A stretch of DNA of 64,000 nucleotides, from positions 37,912,001 through 37,976,000 of the forward strand of contig NC_088342.1 in NCBI RefSeq assembly GCF_036884655.1, read 5' to 3'. Positions 33,371 through 45,422 of this stretch are shown here, piece by piece. Made by a program: the position numbers and the translations under genes. Within the stretch, counting starts at the first letter, position 1. The number at the start of each line of letters is the position of its first letter. A model generated the notes under the pieces. It ran no database searches and was not told the origin of the DNA. It saw nothing but the letters and a program-made list of their open reading frames with translations. Origin of the DNA: Musa acuminata AAA Group (Eukaryota; Streptophyta; Magnoliopsida; Zingiberales; Musaceae).

Positions 33371-36300
33371 ATGTCGCTTTCAAATCCCTTACGTGGCATA
33401 CTTGATGTCAACCGCCTCACTGGTCCAAATTATACGGATTGGCTCCGTAACTTGAGAATTGTTCTCACAGCGGAGAAAATCGTGTACGTCCTTGATACAG
33501 TGATGCCTACGCCCGAAGAAGGGGCACGCGAGGATGAGATCGCTCGCTACGTGAAGTACATTGATGACTCCACTCTTGCTTAGTGCTATATGTTGGGCTC
33601 TATGACTCCAGAGTTACAGAGACAACATGAAAAGATGGATGCCACATCCATTCTCCTACATGTCCGCAAATTGTTTGAGGAATAGGGAAGGACTCAACGA
33701 TATGAGATATCCAATAGCCTTTTCCGCGCTAGGATGACTGAGGGGACACCGATTCAGAACCATGTCCTAAAGATGATTGAGTGGATAGAGAAACTCACAG
33801 GTCTAGGAATGGTCCTAGAGGATAACTTGTGTGTGGACATTGTGCTTCAGTCCCTACCAGATTCCTTTTCACAGTTCATAATGAATTTTAATATGAACAA
33901 ACTTGAGGTGACTCTCCCAGAGCTCCTCAATATGTTGAGGGAGGCAGAGAGTACTATTAAGAAAGAGAAGCCAGTTCTCTACACTAGTGAGACCAGAAAG
34001 AAAAGGAAAGCAGAAAGGTCCCTTAAGAAGGGAAAGGGCAAGGGCAAACAAGGTAAAGCAAAGGTTGCTAAGAAAGACCCAGTAAAGGATAAAGGCCAGT
34101 GCTTCCACTGTGGTAAAGATGGGCACTGGAAGAGAAACTGCAAAGAGTACCTTGCAGAAAGGGCGAAACAAAAGCTTGATGAAGCTTCAGGTACATTCAT
34201 GATCAGTCTCCATTTGTCAGACTCTTATGATAACGCATGGGTATTGGATACCGGTAGTGCTTATCATATATGCAATTCGTTGCAGGTTCTAGCAAGGCCT
34301 AGGAGACTAGAGAGAGGCGAGATGGACCTCAAGATGGGTAATGGAGCAAAAGTTGCTGTATTAGCTGTTGGCGAGGTCGCCCTACATCTGCCTAGTGGAG
34401 CTTTTATTGCATTAGATGCATGTTATTTTGTTCCTTCTATTATCAAAAACATTATCTCCATTTCATGTTTAACAGTTAGTGGATATAAATTTGTTTTTGA
34501 GAACAATGGTTGTTCGATATTATTAGATGATAAGATCATCACGAAAGGAACATTGCATAATGGTTTATTTATGTTAGACACCACTCCACATATCATGAAT
34601 GTAAGTGTCTAAGAGGAAACGAGATGAGATGAACAGTGCATACCTATGGCATTGTAGGCTAAGTCATATCCATAAGGGAATGATTCAAAAGTTGCTAAAT
34701 GATGGATATCTAGATCCATTCGACTATATATCATATGCAACTTGTGAGCCTTGCATTCGTGGAAAACTGACCAAATCTCCATTTAGTAGAACTGGAGAGA
34801 GAGCCACTGAGTTGTTGGAACTCATACATAGTAATGTATGTGGACCCATGTCAACTCATGCCATTGGAGGTTACTCCTACTTCATTACATTTACTGATGA
34901 TTTCTCAAGGTATGGATATGTGTACTTAATGAAGTACAAGTCCGAGGCCTTTGAGAAATTCAGAGAGTATAAGAATGAGGTGGAGAACCAGACTGGAAAG
35001 AGTATCAAAACTCTTCGATCAGATCGAGGATGTGAGTACTTAAGTACAGAGTTTACTCAGTTCCTCAAGGACCATGGGATATTATCCCAATGGACACCTC
35101 CTTATACACCTCAGCTCAATGGTGTCTTTGGAAGGAGGAATCGTACGCTATTAGATATGGTACGGTCCATGATGAGTTTCGCTGACCTACCCATCTTATT
35201 CTAGGAATATGCCCTAGAAACCGCAGCTTACCTTCTGAACAGAGTTCCAACTAAGTCGGTAGTGTCTACACCATATGAGATATAGAAAGGGAAGAAGCCT
35301 GATCTTAAGGTTGTTAAGATTTGGGGCTGCCCAGCCCACGTTAAAAGACACAACCCCGATAAGTTAGAATCAAGGACAGAGCGATGCATATTTGTGGGAT
35401 ACCCCAAGGAAACTTATGGGTATTATTTCTATCATCTCGAGGACAAAAAAGTCTTTGTAGCTAAGAGAGCAGTGTTCCTTGAGAAGGAACACATTCTTGG
35501 CGGAGACAGTGGGAGAATGATAGAGTTGAGCGAAGTTAGAGAACCAAGCTCAAGCACCACTCTATAGCCCGAGTCTGTTCAGGTACCTAATACACAAGTT
35601 TCAACTTTACGCAGGTCTGATAGAGTATCTCATCCTCTTGAGAGATATGTGGGACATATTAGAGGAGAGGATGCTGAGGATATTGATCCTCAGACCTACG
35701 AGGAGGCTATTATGAGTATAGACTCCGGGAAGTGGCAAGAAGCCATGAATTCTGAGATGGATTCTATGTACTCCAATAAGGTTTGGAACCTAGTTGATGC
35801 GCCCGAAGGTATTGTACCCATCGGTTACAAATGGATCTTTAAGAAAAAGATCGGAGTAGATGGAAAGGTAGAGACCTATAAAGCAAGGCTAGTGGCTAAG
35901 GGGTATCGTCAAAGGCAAGGTGTTGACTACGACGAAACTTTCTCACCCGTAGCAATGCTAAAATCCATCAGAATTCTATTAGCTATTGTAGCACACTATG
36001 ATTATGAGATCTGGCAGATGGATGTGAAAACCGCATTCCTCAACGGGAACCTCGAGGAGGAGGTGTATATGATGCAACCTGAGGGATTCGTGCCCAAGAA
36101 TTGCCCAGATAAGGTGTGTAGGTTGCTTAGATCCATTTATGGACTAAAGCAAGCTTCCCGAAGTTGGAACATAAGATTTGATGAGGCAATCAGATCTTAT
36201 GACTTCGTTAAGAACGAAGATGAGCCTTGTGTATACAGGAAGGTAAGTGGGAGCGCTATCACCTTTTTGGTGTTATATGTGGATGTCATCCTCATCATTG

Positions 36301-37000
36301 GGAATGATGTAGGAATGCAATCCACAGTAAAGACTTGATTATCTAGACACTTCTCCATAAAGGACTTAGGGGAAGCATCCTATATCTTGGGGATTAGAAT
36401 CTATAGAGATAGATCCAAGAGGATGCTTGGCTTGTCCCAGTCCAGGTACATAGAAACCATTGTCAAAAGGTTTGGCATGGAAAATTCCAAAGGGCAAACA
36501 TGAATATGATACCTTATGCCTCAGCAATAGGGTCTATCATGTATGTCATGCTATGTACTAGGCCTGATATAGCGCATGCTCTGAGTGTCACGAGCAGGTA
36601 TCAGGCGGATCCAGGCTTGGAGCACTGGAAAGCAGTAAAGTGTATCCTTAAGTACTTGAGAAGGACTAAGGATCTTTTACTAGTATATGGAGGTAATAGC
36701 CTTAAGGTTGAAGGCTACACTGACTCAAGTTTTCAGTCTGATGTCGATGATAGCAAGTCGAATTCAGGGTATGTGTACACCTTGAATGGAGGAGCAGTGT
36801 GCTGGAAGAGTTCCAAGCAAGATACCACTGCTAACTCGACCACAGAGGCGGAGTACATTGCCGCATTAGATGCAGCAAAGGAGGAAGTTTGGGAGTCGAT
36901 ACAGATAGCGACAAGTCGACTTCCTTATATTGCGACAACTATGGGGTGATTACTCAAATAAGGGAACCCGGGTCTCATCAGAAGTGTTCTGAGGAGGTTC
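33371..37000 (+). pseudogene. Gag-Pol polyprotein of the nested copia element, broken
   Basis: Gag starts MSLSNPLRGILDVN at 33371 and has a CCHC zinc knuckle [14 protein letters not shown] (34100-34141). Protease motif VLDTGSAYH is near 34241. A GAG-pre-integrase part (LWHCRLSHIHKGM) and integrase follow (TDDFSRYGY, SDRGCEYLSTEF). The usual catalytic Glu of the NGVxERRN motif is Gly (35130-35132). Reverse transcriptase has YKARLVAKGYRQ and QMDVKTAFLNG, but the active site reads YVDV (36276-36287) in place of YVDD. RNase H is recognisable to about 36950 (TTEAEYIAAL). In-frame stops at 33581, 33684, 35202, 35283, 35564 or so, and 36336, and frameshifts near 34600 and 36490, make it inactive. 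Confidence 0.88.
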
Positions 37001-37173
37001 CAGCTTATAAGAGAGATCGTAACCCGAGGAGATGTAGTAGTGGAAAGAGTTCCATCCGAAGATAACATTGCAGATCCACTGACAAAGCCGTTGTCTCAGA
37101 TTGTCTATGAGCGTCACAGGAGTCAGATTGGGATCAGACACATAGGTGATTGGCTTTAGGTCAAGTGGGAGAT

Positions 37174-38667
37174 TGCTAGTCATAGGTGCCCAGCAAGCCA
37201 ATCACGTGAGTGATGGCACGTGTGACTTGATACAGAATCTTTTTGCTTATTATATTTTGGCGTATATCACTTTATAACTATTGCATAAATGCATATATAT
37301 ATTGTGATGTCTTTGGATTTGTGCAATGGGAATCGGATCGTGATGAGATCACGATAATGAGATCGATTCACCTTTAAACACATATCCTAAATAATCCCGG
37401 TCATAGGTTACTCGAGAGGGACATCGTGATAACCGGATAGACTGGTGTGCTGTATACCCGTTCATATGATGGATGCAGTTGGTCTCATAGCTGCTCGTGT
37501 AGGGACACTAGGGATACAATACAGGTGCTCATTAGAGAATGAGTTCACTGATTGATCCGCTTACGAAATGCTGGATGGTTGTTGATGCCTTATTGTCAGA
37601 AAGTGATTCCGTAGTCCTAGTGGTGTATCTGGTCCTTAGACTTGAGACACCAAGGATGTCCTGTATGAGTGCTCCACTCTTTGATACCAGACTTATAGGT
37701 TTGGCTGTCCCCAGATCTAGTACAGCTGGTCATTGGGAGTGGTAGTCGACCTTACGAGGGCTATTGAGTATCAATAGAGGATCATCCACTCTCGGCGTCA
37801 TGAGAGGAATATCCTATGTGTTCTTGCTCAGACAAATCCCTGGCCAGGGTCATTCGGGTTGAGAGAGAAAGAGTTCTCCGGGAGAATCCGATTAGAGCGA
37901 GACTCGAGTAGAAACCGTATGGGTCTAACAGCACCATGCTCGATATACGGTCTCTGGGATATTAGATGGATGAGGGACTATAGGTACATGGTAACTGAGG
38001 ACAGACAGGTCCAATGGATTAGATTCCCCTGTATCGTCTGGGGACTACGGCGTAGTGGCCTAGTACGTCCGTAGTCGATGAGTCGAGTGAATTATTACAG
38101 AGATAATAATTCACTGAGTTAGAAGGAGTTCTGACAGGTATGACTCACGGCCAGCTCGATATTGGGCCTAGAGGGTCACACACATATGGTAGGCATTGCG
38201 ATGAGTAGAGGTTCGGATATGAGATATCCGACGGAGCCCTTATCTTATTGGATGCAGATCCAATACCCACTAGGGGAGGACCCATTAGGGTTTGACAAGG
38301 GACCTCTATAAATAGGAAGGATTCAGAGCCTCATAGGCTAAGAGTCTTTGCTTGCCTTTCCTATTCTCCTCTCCCTCTCCACCTCAGAGTAGGCCTGGAG
38401 TCTTGAGGAGCGTCGTCGCAATCCTGCTGTGTGGATCACCGCTAGAGAGGAGAACGCTTGACCTCCTTTACCCTCTCCTAAGGATCTGCAAGAAAACAGG
38501 GATATACGATCTCCCTAGGTAACACAATCTCTATACGCAGTTTTGTGTTTTGCGGATTTTTCGCACCAATCTTCGCACGACGACGAACATCTTTTTGGGA
38601 ATCGGGGATTTTTGTTTTCTTGTTCTTCCGCTGCGCATATGATGTCGCCCCCAATGATTTCCCAACA
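37174..38667 (+). repeat. 3' LTR of the nested copia element
   Basis: 1494 bp, close to identical to the 5' LTR apart from the single-copy 62-bp unit and scattered substitutions. TATA box at 38307-38314. Ends TTTCCCAACA, then the CGCGG duplication. Confidence 0.92.
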
Positions 38668-38672
38668 CGCGG

Positions 38673-39599
38673 ATCATCCTTTGATCTCCCCGTGAATTGC
38701 AACAGGTTCTGGTTTCCTACCTTACTGCTGCTGTAATTTAGTTATCCTTATTCGAAAATCCAAAAAAATTAAAAATTGTTCCTATATTGCTGCGTAAACT
38801 TTTCGTCACAAAGTTTTCATCTCTATGACGAAAGATACATTGCAGAATTACAACCGCATAGCACAATCTGTTTGATCTTGCTACTGTGCTTTTTCTATCC
38901 AAATTTCTACGAAATTTTTATGACATCTTTGACACTTCCTAACAGTGGATTTACCTTTGGTTTCATCGAAAATTACAGCCGTATATTGTTGCCTTAACCC
39001 ATCTATTTGTAATCTTTTTTGAATGAAATTTCTTATACACTTCATAGATCATCTTGGCTTCCATATAAGATTGATCTATTGAGAAATTCATCTCTAAAAA
39101 TGATTTTGTGTTGCTGCAAATTTTCATCGTAAACCGCTGAAATTTTTCGACGAGAATTCTGCAATCGCAACTTGCACCAATTTCCTTACTGTTATACTAC
39201 CAAAATTTTCTTGATTAAATTAGACATTCTTGCTGTCATATAAACTGTGATTTTTCTATCAATTCCCTCCTCAATTCTCTCAAGTTTTTGTTGGAAATTA
39301 CGTCGAGAAACCATTGTTTCTTCGACGACAATTCTACTCTTACAAGACAACACATACTTGCTGCAACTTCCACATATTTCTATCAAACCTTTGCTACCAT
39401 CTACTATAGATCCAAAACTTTCATCCAAAGCCCTAAAACTCCACTAAACCACACCCTCAAACTGCACCCAAAATAGCCACAAAACAAGCCTAAACCGTAG
39501 CCTACATCTACCAATCCACCAACCCTTTCGACTATCACCTCTCTCAACCTATACACGCCTTTAACCCGACAACAAAAGAGAGATCATAACATCACAAAT
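38673..39599 (+). other. Leader of the gypsy element, right of the copia insertion
   Basis: Continues the leader that begins at 29876-30013. Pyrimidine-rich and non-coding as far as can be seen. It leads to the gag ATG region at 39600. Confidence 0.6.
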
Positions 39600-42500
39600 T
39601 TGGAGGCATATACTATGGCATCTGAGGAGGCAATCAATACTAAATTTGAAGCTTTTGAGATACGAATGGAGGATACGATTCGGACACTCTTTACTGAACT
39701 CAGATTGGGCCGACCACTAAGCCCGAAGAAATCACATCAAGGAGAGAGCTCTGCCCAATCGCACCAAGCCCGAAGAGATGACTTCCAAAAGATGGGAGGT
39801 TCTATGATCGATCCCAACTATCCATGCATGAGGGTGGACTTCCCTAGATGGGAAGAAGGAGACCTGATTGGTTGGATTTCGCGTGCGGAGCGATATTTTT
39901 GGTACCACAAAACCGCGGACGCATCTATGGTGAAAATTACAGCTATGCATCTTGAAGGGGATGCTGGTTTGACTGGTTTGAACATACTTATGGAGTCCTT
40001 TCATGGCGACAATTCAAAGAAGGACTGTTGATCCGCTTTAAACCAACCGATTACGAGAATATTGACGGACAACTAGCAAAGATCCGACAAACCTCTACCA
40101 TTCAGGAGTACCAAACCAGGTTTGAAAGGTTATCTAATCAAACTCATGATTGGTCTAAAAAACAACTATTGAGGACCTTCATTGAGGGTTTAAAGCCGGA
40201 GATCCGAGGAGAAGTTAAAGCGCGACAACCATATACGCTTATGGCAGCCATCTCTTTCACACGACATCAAGAGGAGCAATTGAACCATGAAGCTCAGAGG
40301 ACTAGGGTCGCTCCTCAACCAGTAATATTGAAGCCCTCAGCCCCCCCTACTGTCGATCGAGTCCCTGCACCAAAGAAGTTGACAAGAGAAGAGCTTCGGG
40401 AGCAATCTGCAAAGCGGTTATGTTGGCATTGCGACGAGCTGTGGAGTTACAAGCATTGCTGCAGAAAAGGGAGACTTCTTTTGATTGAACCAGTAGAAGA
40501 AGAGGTCATTGAGCATTCAAAAGAGAGCCTTAAACATAATGAAGAAGATGCGGAAGAAGAGCCACAACCGACCGACGTTACAGTACACACACTAGCTGGC
40601 TACTCAAACCCGCAAACGATGAAAGGGAGACTTCTTATGATTGAACCAATAGAAGAAGAGGTCATTGAACATTCAGAAGAGAACCTTGAACATAAAAAAG
40701 ATGCGAAAGAAGATCCACAACCGACTGATGTTACAGTGCACGCACTAGTCGGCTACTCAAACCAGTAAACGATGAAAGTTGGAGGCCTTCTCAAACAACA
40801 ACCAATCATTGTTCTCATCGACACGGGCAGTACTACTAACTTCCTAAATAGTAAGCTTGCTGTTTTGATAGCATTACCTATCGAGAATCGCTGCAAGTTT
40901 GATGTTAAGGTCACCGACGGACAGATTTTGAATTGTGATCGTAGGCGCCCGCAGGAGAAACTATCGCTGCAGGACCAAGAGATAATTACATATTTCTTCC
41001 TTCTCCCTCTTAACAATCATGAGGCCATGCTCAGAATTAAATGGTTGGTGACATTAGGTGATATTTCCTGGAATTTTATGAAACTAATTATGAAATTTTA
41101 CAGTAAGGAGAAACAGGTGACATTGCACGGGAAACGTGGGGGCGACATAACAACGATTTGCACACAACAAATGGAGAAGGTTTTGCATAAAGCATGCAGT
41201 GGCTTTTTGGTACAACTTGAGCAGCAAACTAAGGGAGAGCTAATAGAATTTGAAGATCCAAATCTACTTCCTTTGCTTGTTAAATTTTCAAATATATTTG
41301 ACGAACCGTGCAACCTACCTCTTAACCGTCGGCATGATCATTGTATAACGATCCTTCCAGGCAAATCTTCAGCAAATGCTCAGCCATATCAGTATCCACA
41401 TCTCCAAAAGGATGAATAGAAAGGATTGTAAAAGAGATGCTCGAAACAGGAGTTATTCGGCGAAGTTGTAACCTCTACTCTTCACTGGTGCTACTTGTAC
41501 GCAAGAAGGACGGAACAAGGCGAATATGTGTTGATTACCGAGCTCTCAATGGCATAACCATCAAGGACAAATACCTTATTCCAATAGTAGATGAATTGCT
41601 AGATGAAAGGGAGCACAAATCTTTACAAAGCTGGACTTTTGATTCAGGTATCATCAGATACGAGCGTGCGAAGAAGACATATCGAAAACCACCTTTTGAA
41701 CACACAACAACCACTACGAATTTTTGTTTTCTTCAACAAAATGTGAAATATCTTGGGCATATCATATCAGAGGAAGGTGTAGCAGTGGACCCCTTCAAAA
41801 TTGGAGCAATGCAAAACTGGCCGACCCTGAGAAACATAAAATTGCTACATGGCTTTCTGGGTTTAACAGGCTACTACCGCAAGTTCATGAAAAACTATGG
41901 AAAGATCAATGTACCACTTACTTCCTTACTGAAAAAAATGTCTTCCAATGGTTGGATAGAGCCTCCGCTTCCTTCGACAAATTTAAGGCAGCCATGACGA
42001 CGACGCCAGTGCTAGCACTACCAGATTTCAACCGACCCTTCATTATTGAGGCCGACGCATCTGGAGTCGGAATTGGAGTCATTCTCATGCAAGATGGTCG
42101 ACCACTCATATACACTAGCAAGGCATTATCTCCCTCCCATCAAAATAAGTCAACATATGATAAGGATATGGTCGCCATTGTGCGCGCAGCAACGAGGTGG
42201 AGACCCTACTTGATTGGTCGACGATTTCAAATTAAAACCGACCATAAAAGCCTCAAGTACGTTTTGGAGCGAAAGATATCATCCCCTGAGCAACAAAAAT
42301 GGGTAACAAAACTTCTTAGATTTGATTATGAAATAACTTACAAAAAGGGGAAAGAGAATGTTCTTGTAGATGCGCTTTCGCAGCTACTCGAGCAAGTTGA
42401 TGTTTTGGCCATTTCACTTCCGACCAGCAACTTCCTTAAGGATATTAAGATAGAATGGCAGGAAGATTCAGAGACTAGTAAGATTATAAAAAAATTGGAG

Positions 42501-42935
42501 GAAGCACCAAGCTCCGTGGCTCATTACAATTGGGACTCAAAAAAATTACACTATAAGGGACGCATTGTGCTTATGATAAATTCTACTTGCATCTTCACGA
42601 GCAGATTTTAGACAAAGTTATTCTATATGCAGGGTACTAAATTGAAAAGGAGTATGGCATATCACCCACAAATCGACGGCGAGATAGAAGTTGTAAATAG
42701 GTGCTTGGAGACAGCCCAAAGCCACCCGCCAAATATGACTATCCAAGGAGAACTCCAGACCCAGCCAAGTACCATTATTGATCGACGGATCGTGACTCGA
42801 TGACAATGACCCACTACTAAAGTGCTAATACAGTGGGTGAACCTACCAACAGAAGATGCCACTTGGGAGAACTATGACGACTTGAAGATCAAATTCTCAA
42901 ATTTCATGAATCGTCAGCCTCGAGGACAAGGCTGA
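39600..42935 (+). pseudogene. Gag-Pol polyprotein of the gypsy element, broken and partly deleted
   Basis: Gag runs from 39600 (first ATG of the frame) with VDFPRWEEGDLIGWISRAERYF, then shifts frame near 40025 and continues to 40765. The zinc knuckle is degenerate (CWHCDELWSYKHCC). A 156-bp acidic segment is duplicated (40466-40621 and 40622-40771), and the second copy ends in a stop (40766-40768). Protease has IDTGSTTNFL near 40819. Reverse transcriptase keeps its fingers (VRKKDGTRRICVDYRALNG) and thumb (LGFLGLTGYYRKF), but the palm with the YxDD site is missing near 41640. RNase H follows (EADASGVGIGVIL, TDHKSLKY). Integrase is reduced to YHPQIDGE plus a chromodomain-like end. Confidence 0.85.
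40466..40771 (+). repeat. Duplicated acidic segment in gypsy gag
   Basis: Two direct copies of about 156 and 150 bp starting AAAGGGAGACTTCTT. Each encodes a block like IEPVEEEVIEHS followed by QPTDVTVHTLAGYSN. The second copy has lost two codons and carries a CAA-to-TAA-type stop at its end. Confidence 0.85.
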
Positions 42936-42952
42936 TTTGAAGAGGGCGGGTC

Positions 42953-43346
42953 TGTTAGGACTCTAGCTAGGAGAGTCCTAATTGAGAGGGACATTCATGT
43001 AAAACCTACCTAAGCCGACCCCTATTAAAGAGGTGAAGAGGCCGGCTAGGGTTAGGAGGTTGTTTCTTAGATAAGAATAAGGAGTTGTAAAGGAATAGGA
43101 GTCTTGGGTACGAGTCCTATTAGGAGTTGGTTAGAAGTATGAGTCTTGAGTAAGAGTCCTATTATGAGTTAGGGTTTAGAAGCCCTATAAATAGTCATGT
43201 ATTCCTCCTCTTTTGATAAGCAATAGATGAATCTTTTCTGCAGCCTTTGAGCAGCAACTTGGAGAGAGGAACCCCTATAGAGTTCCAAGGAGGCCGATCC
43301 CCTAAAGAGATCAACCCCAAGTTTAGAATCTGCAAGGGTTCTAACA
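42953..43346 (+). repeat. 3' LTR of the gypsy element
   Basis: 394 bp matching 29482-29875, preceded by a purine-rich tract (GAAGAGGGCGGGTC) and followed by the AATTG duplication. It ends within the hAT transposase coding region. Confidence 0.92.
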
Positions 43347-44354
43347 AATTGTTGTTGAATATTTATCTTTTAGTTTTGGTGAAAATGTCAGATTTGTTAA
43401 TTATTATTAAGAGGCTTTTAAATCTCATTCCACGACAATTTGTCATACCACCCTTACTCACATTTTATATTATCTCTATTTAAAAAAGAGATTTATAAAA
43501 AGTTTTTGAGGTTTGGATGCTCTTGTTTGGAATTGTGCTGATATTTGGAGTTGGTAAATGCATTCCTATATATGAGTTACTTGTCATTGGATAGATAGTA
43601 ATTGAATCGTGCAAAAATAAATTATTGCTTTTAGAATTTTTGATAAGTGGCATACAGTCCATAATACCTATAGAATGATAAATATAATTTTGTAAGAATA
43701 TTATTTAGTTTTTAAAATTTATTCTAATAGTTTTGATAATATAGTAGCAAAAATAACTTCCATTATAGAATTATAAAAAGTTTGTCAATATGTTTTGGTG
43801 GTATCTTTTTTTCATGTTGGATATGTTTATCATATTTTGAATTTATATATATATATAAGATGGACTTAGATCTCTTGAAACTTTTTTTCCTTGTTATTAA
43901 GCAAGCTATTTCATTCTTATGGATCCTCCACAAGTAATGAAAGAATAGGCCAAATTTTATAAACTAAATGACAAAAAGCCCAAAAGATTTCTTGTTCCTA
44001 CCTACTGGAATTCTACAAACTACTTAAAGAATCTTGTAAATATAAAAAATTATTATATACTTTTATTCTAAATAATGTTAGCAAGTTAGTTTATAGTGGA
44101 ATGTGTGTGAAAAAAATTTAAAAATTATAGAAGTTTTTACTAATGTAACATATACTTTATTTGGTATTTATTGTCCTACTGCACCTATTTTTTTAGTTGT
44201 TTGTATTAATATTGATGGTGCATTAAAAGAATATCAATGTGATAATGGTTTAAAGATAACTAACTATATAGCTATGAAATCAAAATGGATAAAATATTTT
44301 TTTAAAATTTCATCAATCTATTTAGTTACTTGTGTTTTTTATCCTTTTAAATGA
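43347..44354 (+). pseudogene. hAT transposase pseudogene, C-terminal half
   Basis: The frame resumes right after the gypsy element with VVEYLSFSFGENVRF, the segment that follows the zinc finger in hAT transposases, and TTLTHIL matches the usual PRTTLTR-like motif. Further on, RFLVPTYWNSTN (about 43988-44022) matches the conserved PTRWNSTY motif of the hAT DDE/RNase H-like fold. 44103-44354 carries the following helical region. Several stops interrupt it. The C-terminal dimerisation (hATC) motif was not found; the sequence after 44360 is AT-rich and decayed. Confidence 0.75.
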
Positions 44355-45242
44355 TTTTTATTAATTTATTGTGAAAGTTCAGAAGTAGATGTTGATATTG
44401 ATGATAAAATTAGAGATATTAAAATTTAGTCATTAACTTATATGACAATTATAGTGCTAACTATAGCAATAAACATATTACCTCCCAAACTTAGCATCTA
44501 AGGATTAACACAGTAAAATATTTAAGGAAATATGATACACAATAAACTTAGTAAAATATTTAAGGAAATAAAACTATTATTACAAAAATTAAAAAAAAAA
44601 CTTTGGGGATCCTTTGAGCTTGATATATATCTAACAACTTTTGAATTTTATGATAGCACTACATGTATAGAGTTTCTTATTTTGGAATAGTAAGTATGAT
44701 ACACAATAATATTTTCAATCTCAGATCACGAGACAAATACTAGTGACTCTAGTATTTACCATAGTCGTCAAGCAACCTTAAGTGCAAGAGAACAAAAATC
44801 TGGATGAAACTAGATTGATTATGACCCCCCTGAATTAATCATAGCTTAAGCATATATCGATACTAAGACAAAGGCGATGAAATAAAACCAAAAGATTATT
44901 TGCAAAAGCAACTACCTCCTATTCTACATATCAACCAAAGGGACTATTACAAAAACTAGATCGATTAAATATTTATAATTTTATTTAATTTTGATATCAT
45001 TTTTTTATGTCATTATACATTTACACTCACTATGGATGTACATTATTTTTTTAAAAAAATAATTATAAAATTATAAAAATTTTATATTATATATTATTTT
45101 AAAAAAATGAAAAATATCGATTCAAACCGGAACCAAAATTTATGGATTCAATTGGATTCCAAAACTACCGCTTTCCTGTTCGGTTCCGATTCCATGTTTT
45201 GCCAAACCGGACCCGAAGATTCAGGAAGTATTGTCAAGCCTA
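44355..45242 (+). other. 3' part of the hAT transposon
   Basis: Non-coding or too decayed to read. The last 130 bp contain the subterminal repeats (ATTCAAACCGG, CGGTTCCGATTCC, AAACCGGACCCG) and the terminal AAGCCTA. Confidence 0.65.
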
Positions 45243-45422
45243 AAAACATATGCTAATAATGTCGTATATTTTATCATAGTTAATTGGATAATTAATGCTT
45301 TTATATCTTAATAATGTTAATAGTTCCATGCAACTTCTGGCAATTTAAGCTAAACCCACCGGCGAGTAAATACGACTTTGTTTGCGGTAGATGCAAACAA
45401 GAGAAGTCAAACCAGTGTTCGG

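Larger units (their letters stand above)
30014..38667 (+). mobile_element. Ty1-copia retrotransposon nested in the gypsy element
   Basis: Long LTRs (30014-31569, 1556 bp; 37174-38667, 1494 bp) start TGCTAGTCATAGG and end TTTCCCAACA, with a perfect CGCGG duplication (30009-30013 and 38668-38672). It has a TGGTATCAGAGC primer site at 31571-31582 and a purine tract (TCAAGTGGGAGAT, 37161-37173) before the 3' LTR. Domain order Gag, protease, integrase, reverse transcriptase, RNase H defines Ty1-copia. The pol frame is broken by stops and frameshifts. A long leader (31583-33370) carries a GC-rich part and a hairpin array. It is the innermost and so the youngest insertion of the nest. Confidence 0.93.
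29482..43346 (+). mobile_element. Ty3-gypsy retrotransposon (chromovirus-like), interrupted by a copia element
   Basis: The two 394-bp LTRs (29482-29875 and 42953-43346) start TGTTAGGAC and end GGTTCTAACA, with a perfect AATTG duplication (29477-29481 and 43347-43351). A Met primer site follows the left LTR (29878-29889, TAGTATCAGAGC, one mismatch). Gag, protease, partial reverse transcriptase and RNase H lie at 39600-42611. Most of integrase is missing, but a short core tail and a chromodomain-like end (IQWVNLP, ATWENYDDL) remain near 42650-42935. It inserted in the hAT transposase gene and was itself hit at 30009-30013 by the copia element. Without insertions it is about 5.2 kb. It cannot be autonomous now. 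Confidence 0.9.
26628..45242 (+). mobile_element. hAT DNA transposon interrupted by nested retrotransposons
   Basis: The outer ends are TAGCCCTAACTATGG (left) and TTGTCAAGCCTA (right; reverse complement TAGGCTTGACAA), flanked by a perfect 8-bp duplication AAAACATA at 26620-26627 and 45243-45250. Eight-base duplications are the hallmark of hAT elements. Both subterminal regions carry repeated GATTCAAAT/ACCGGAACC-type words, also typical. Removing the solo LTR (27003-28346) and the gypsy element (29482-43346), each with one duplication copy, leaves about 3.4 kb, a normal autonomous hAT size. The transposase is a decayed pseudogene in two halves at about 29285-29481 and 43347-44354. Confidence 0.88.
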
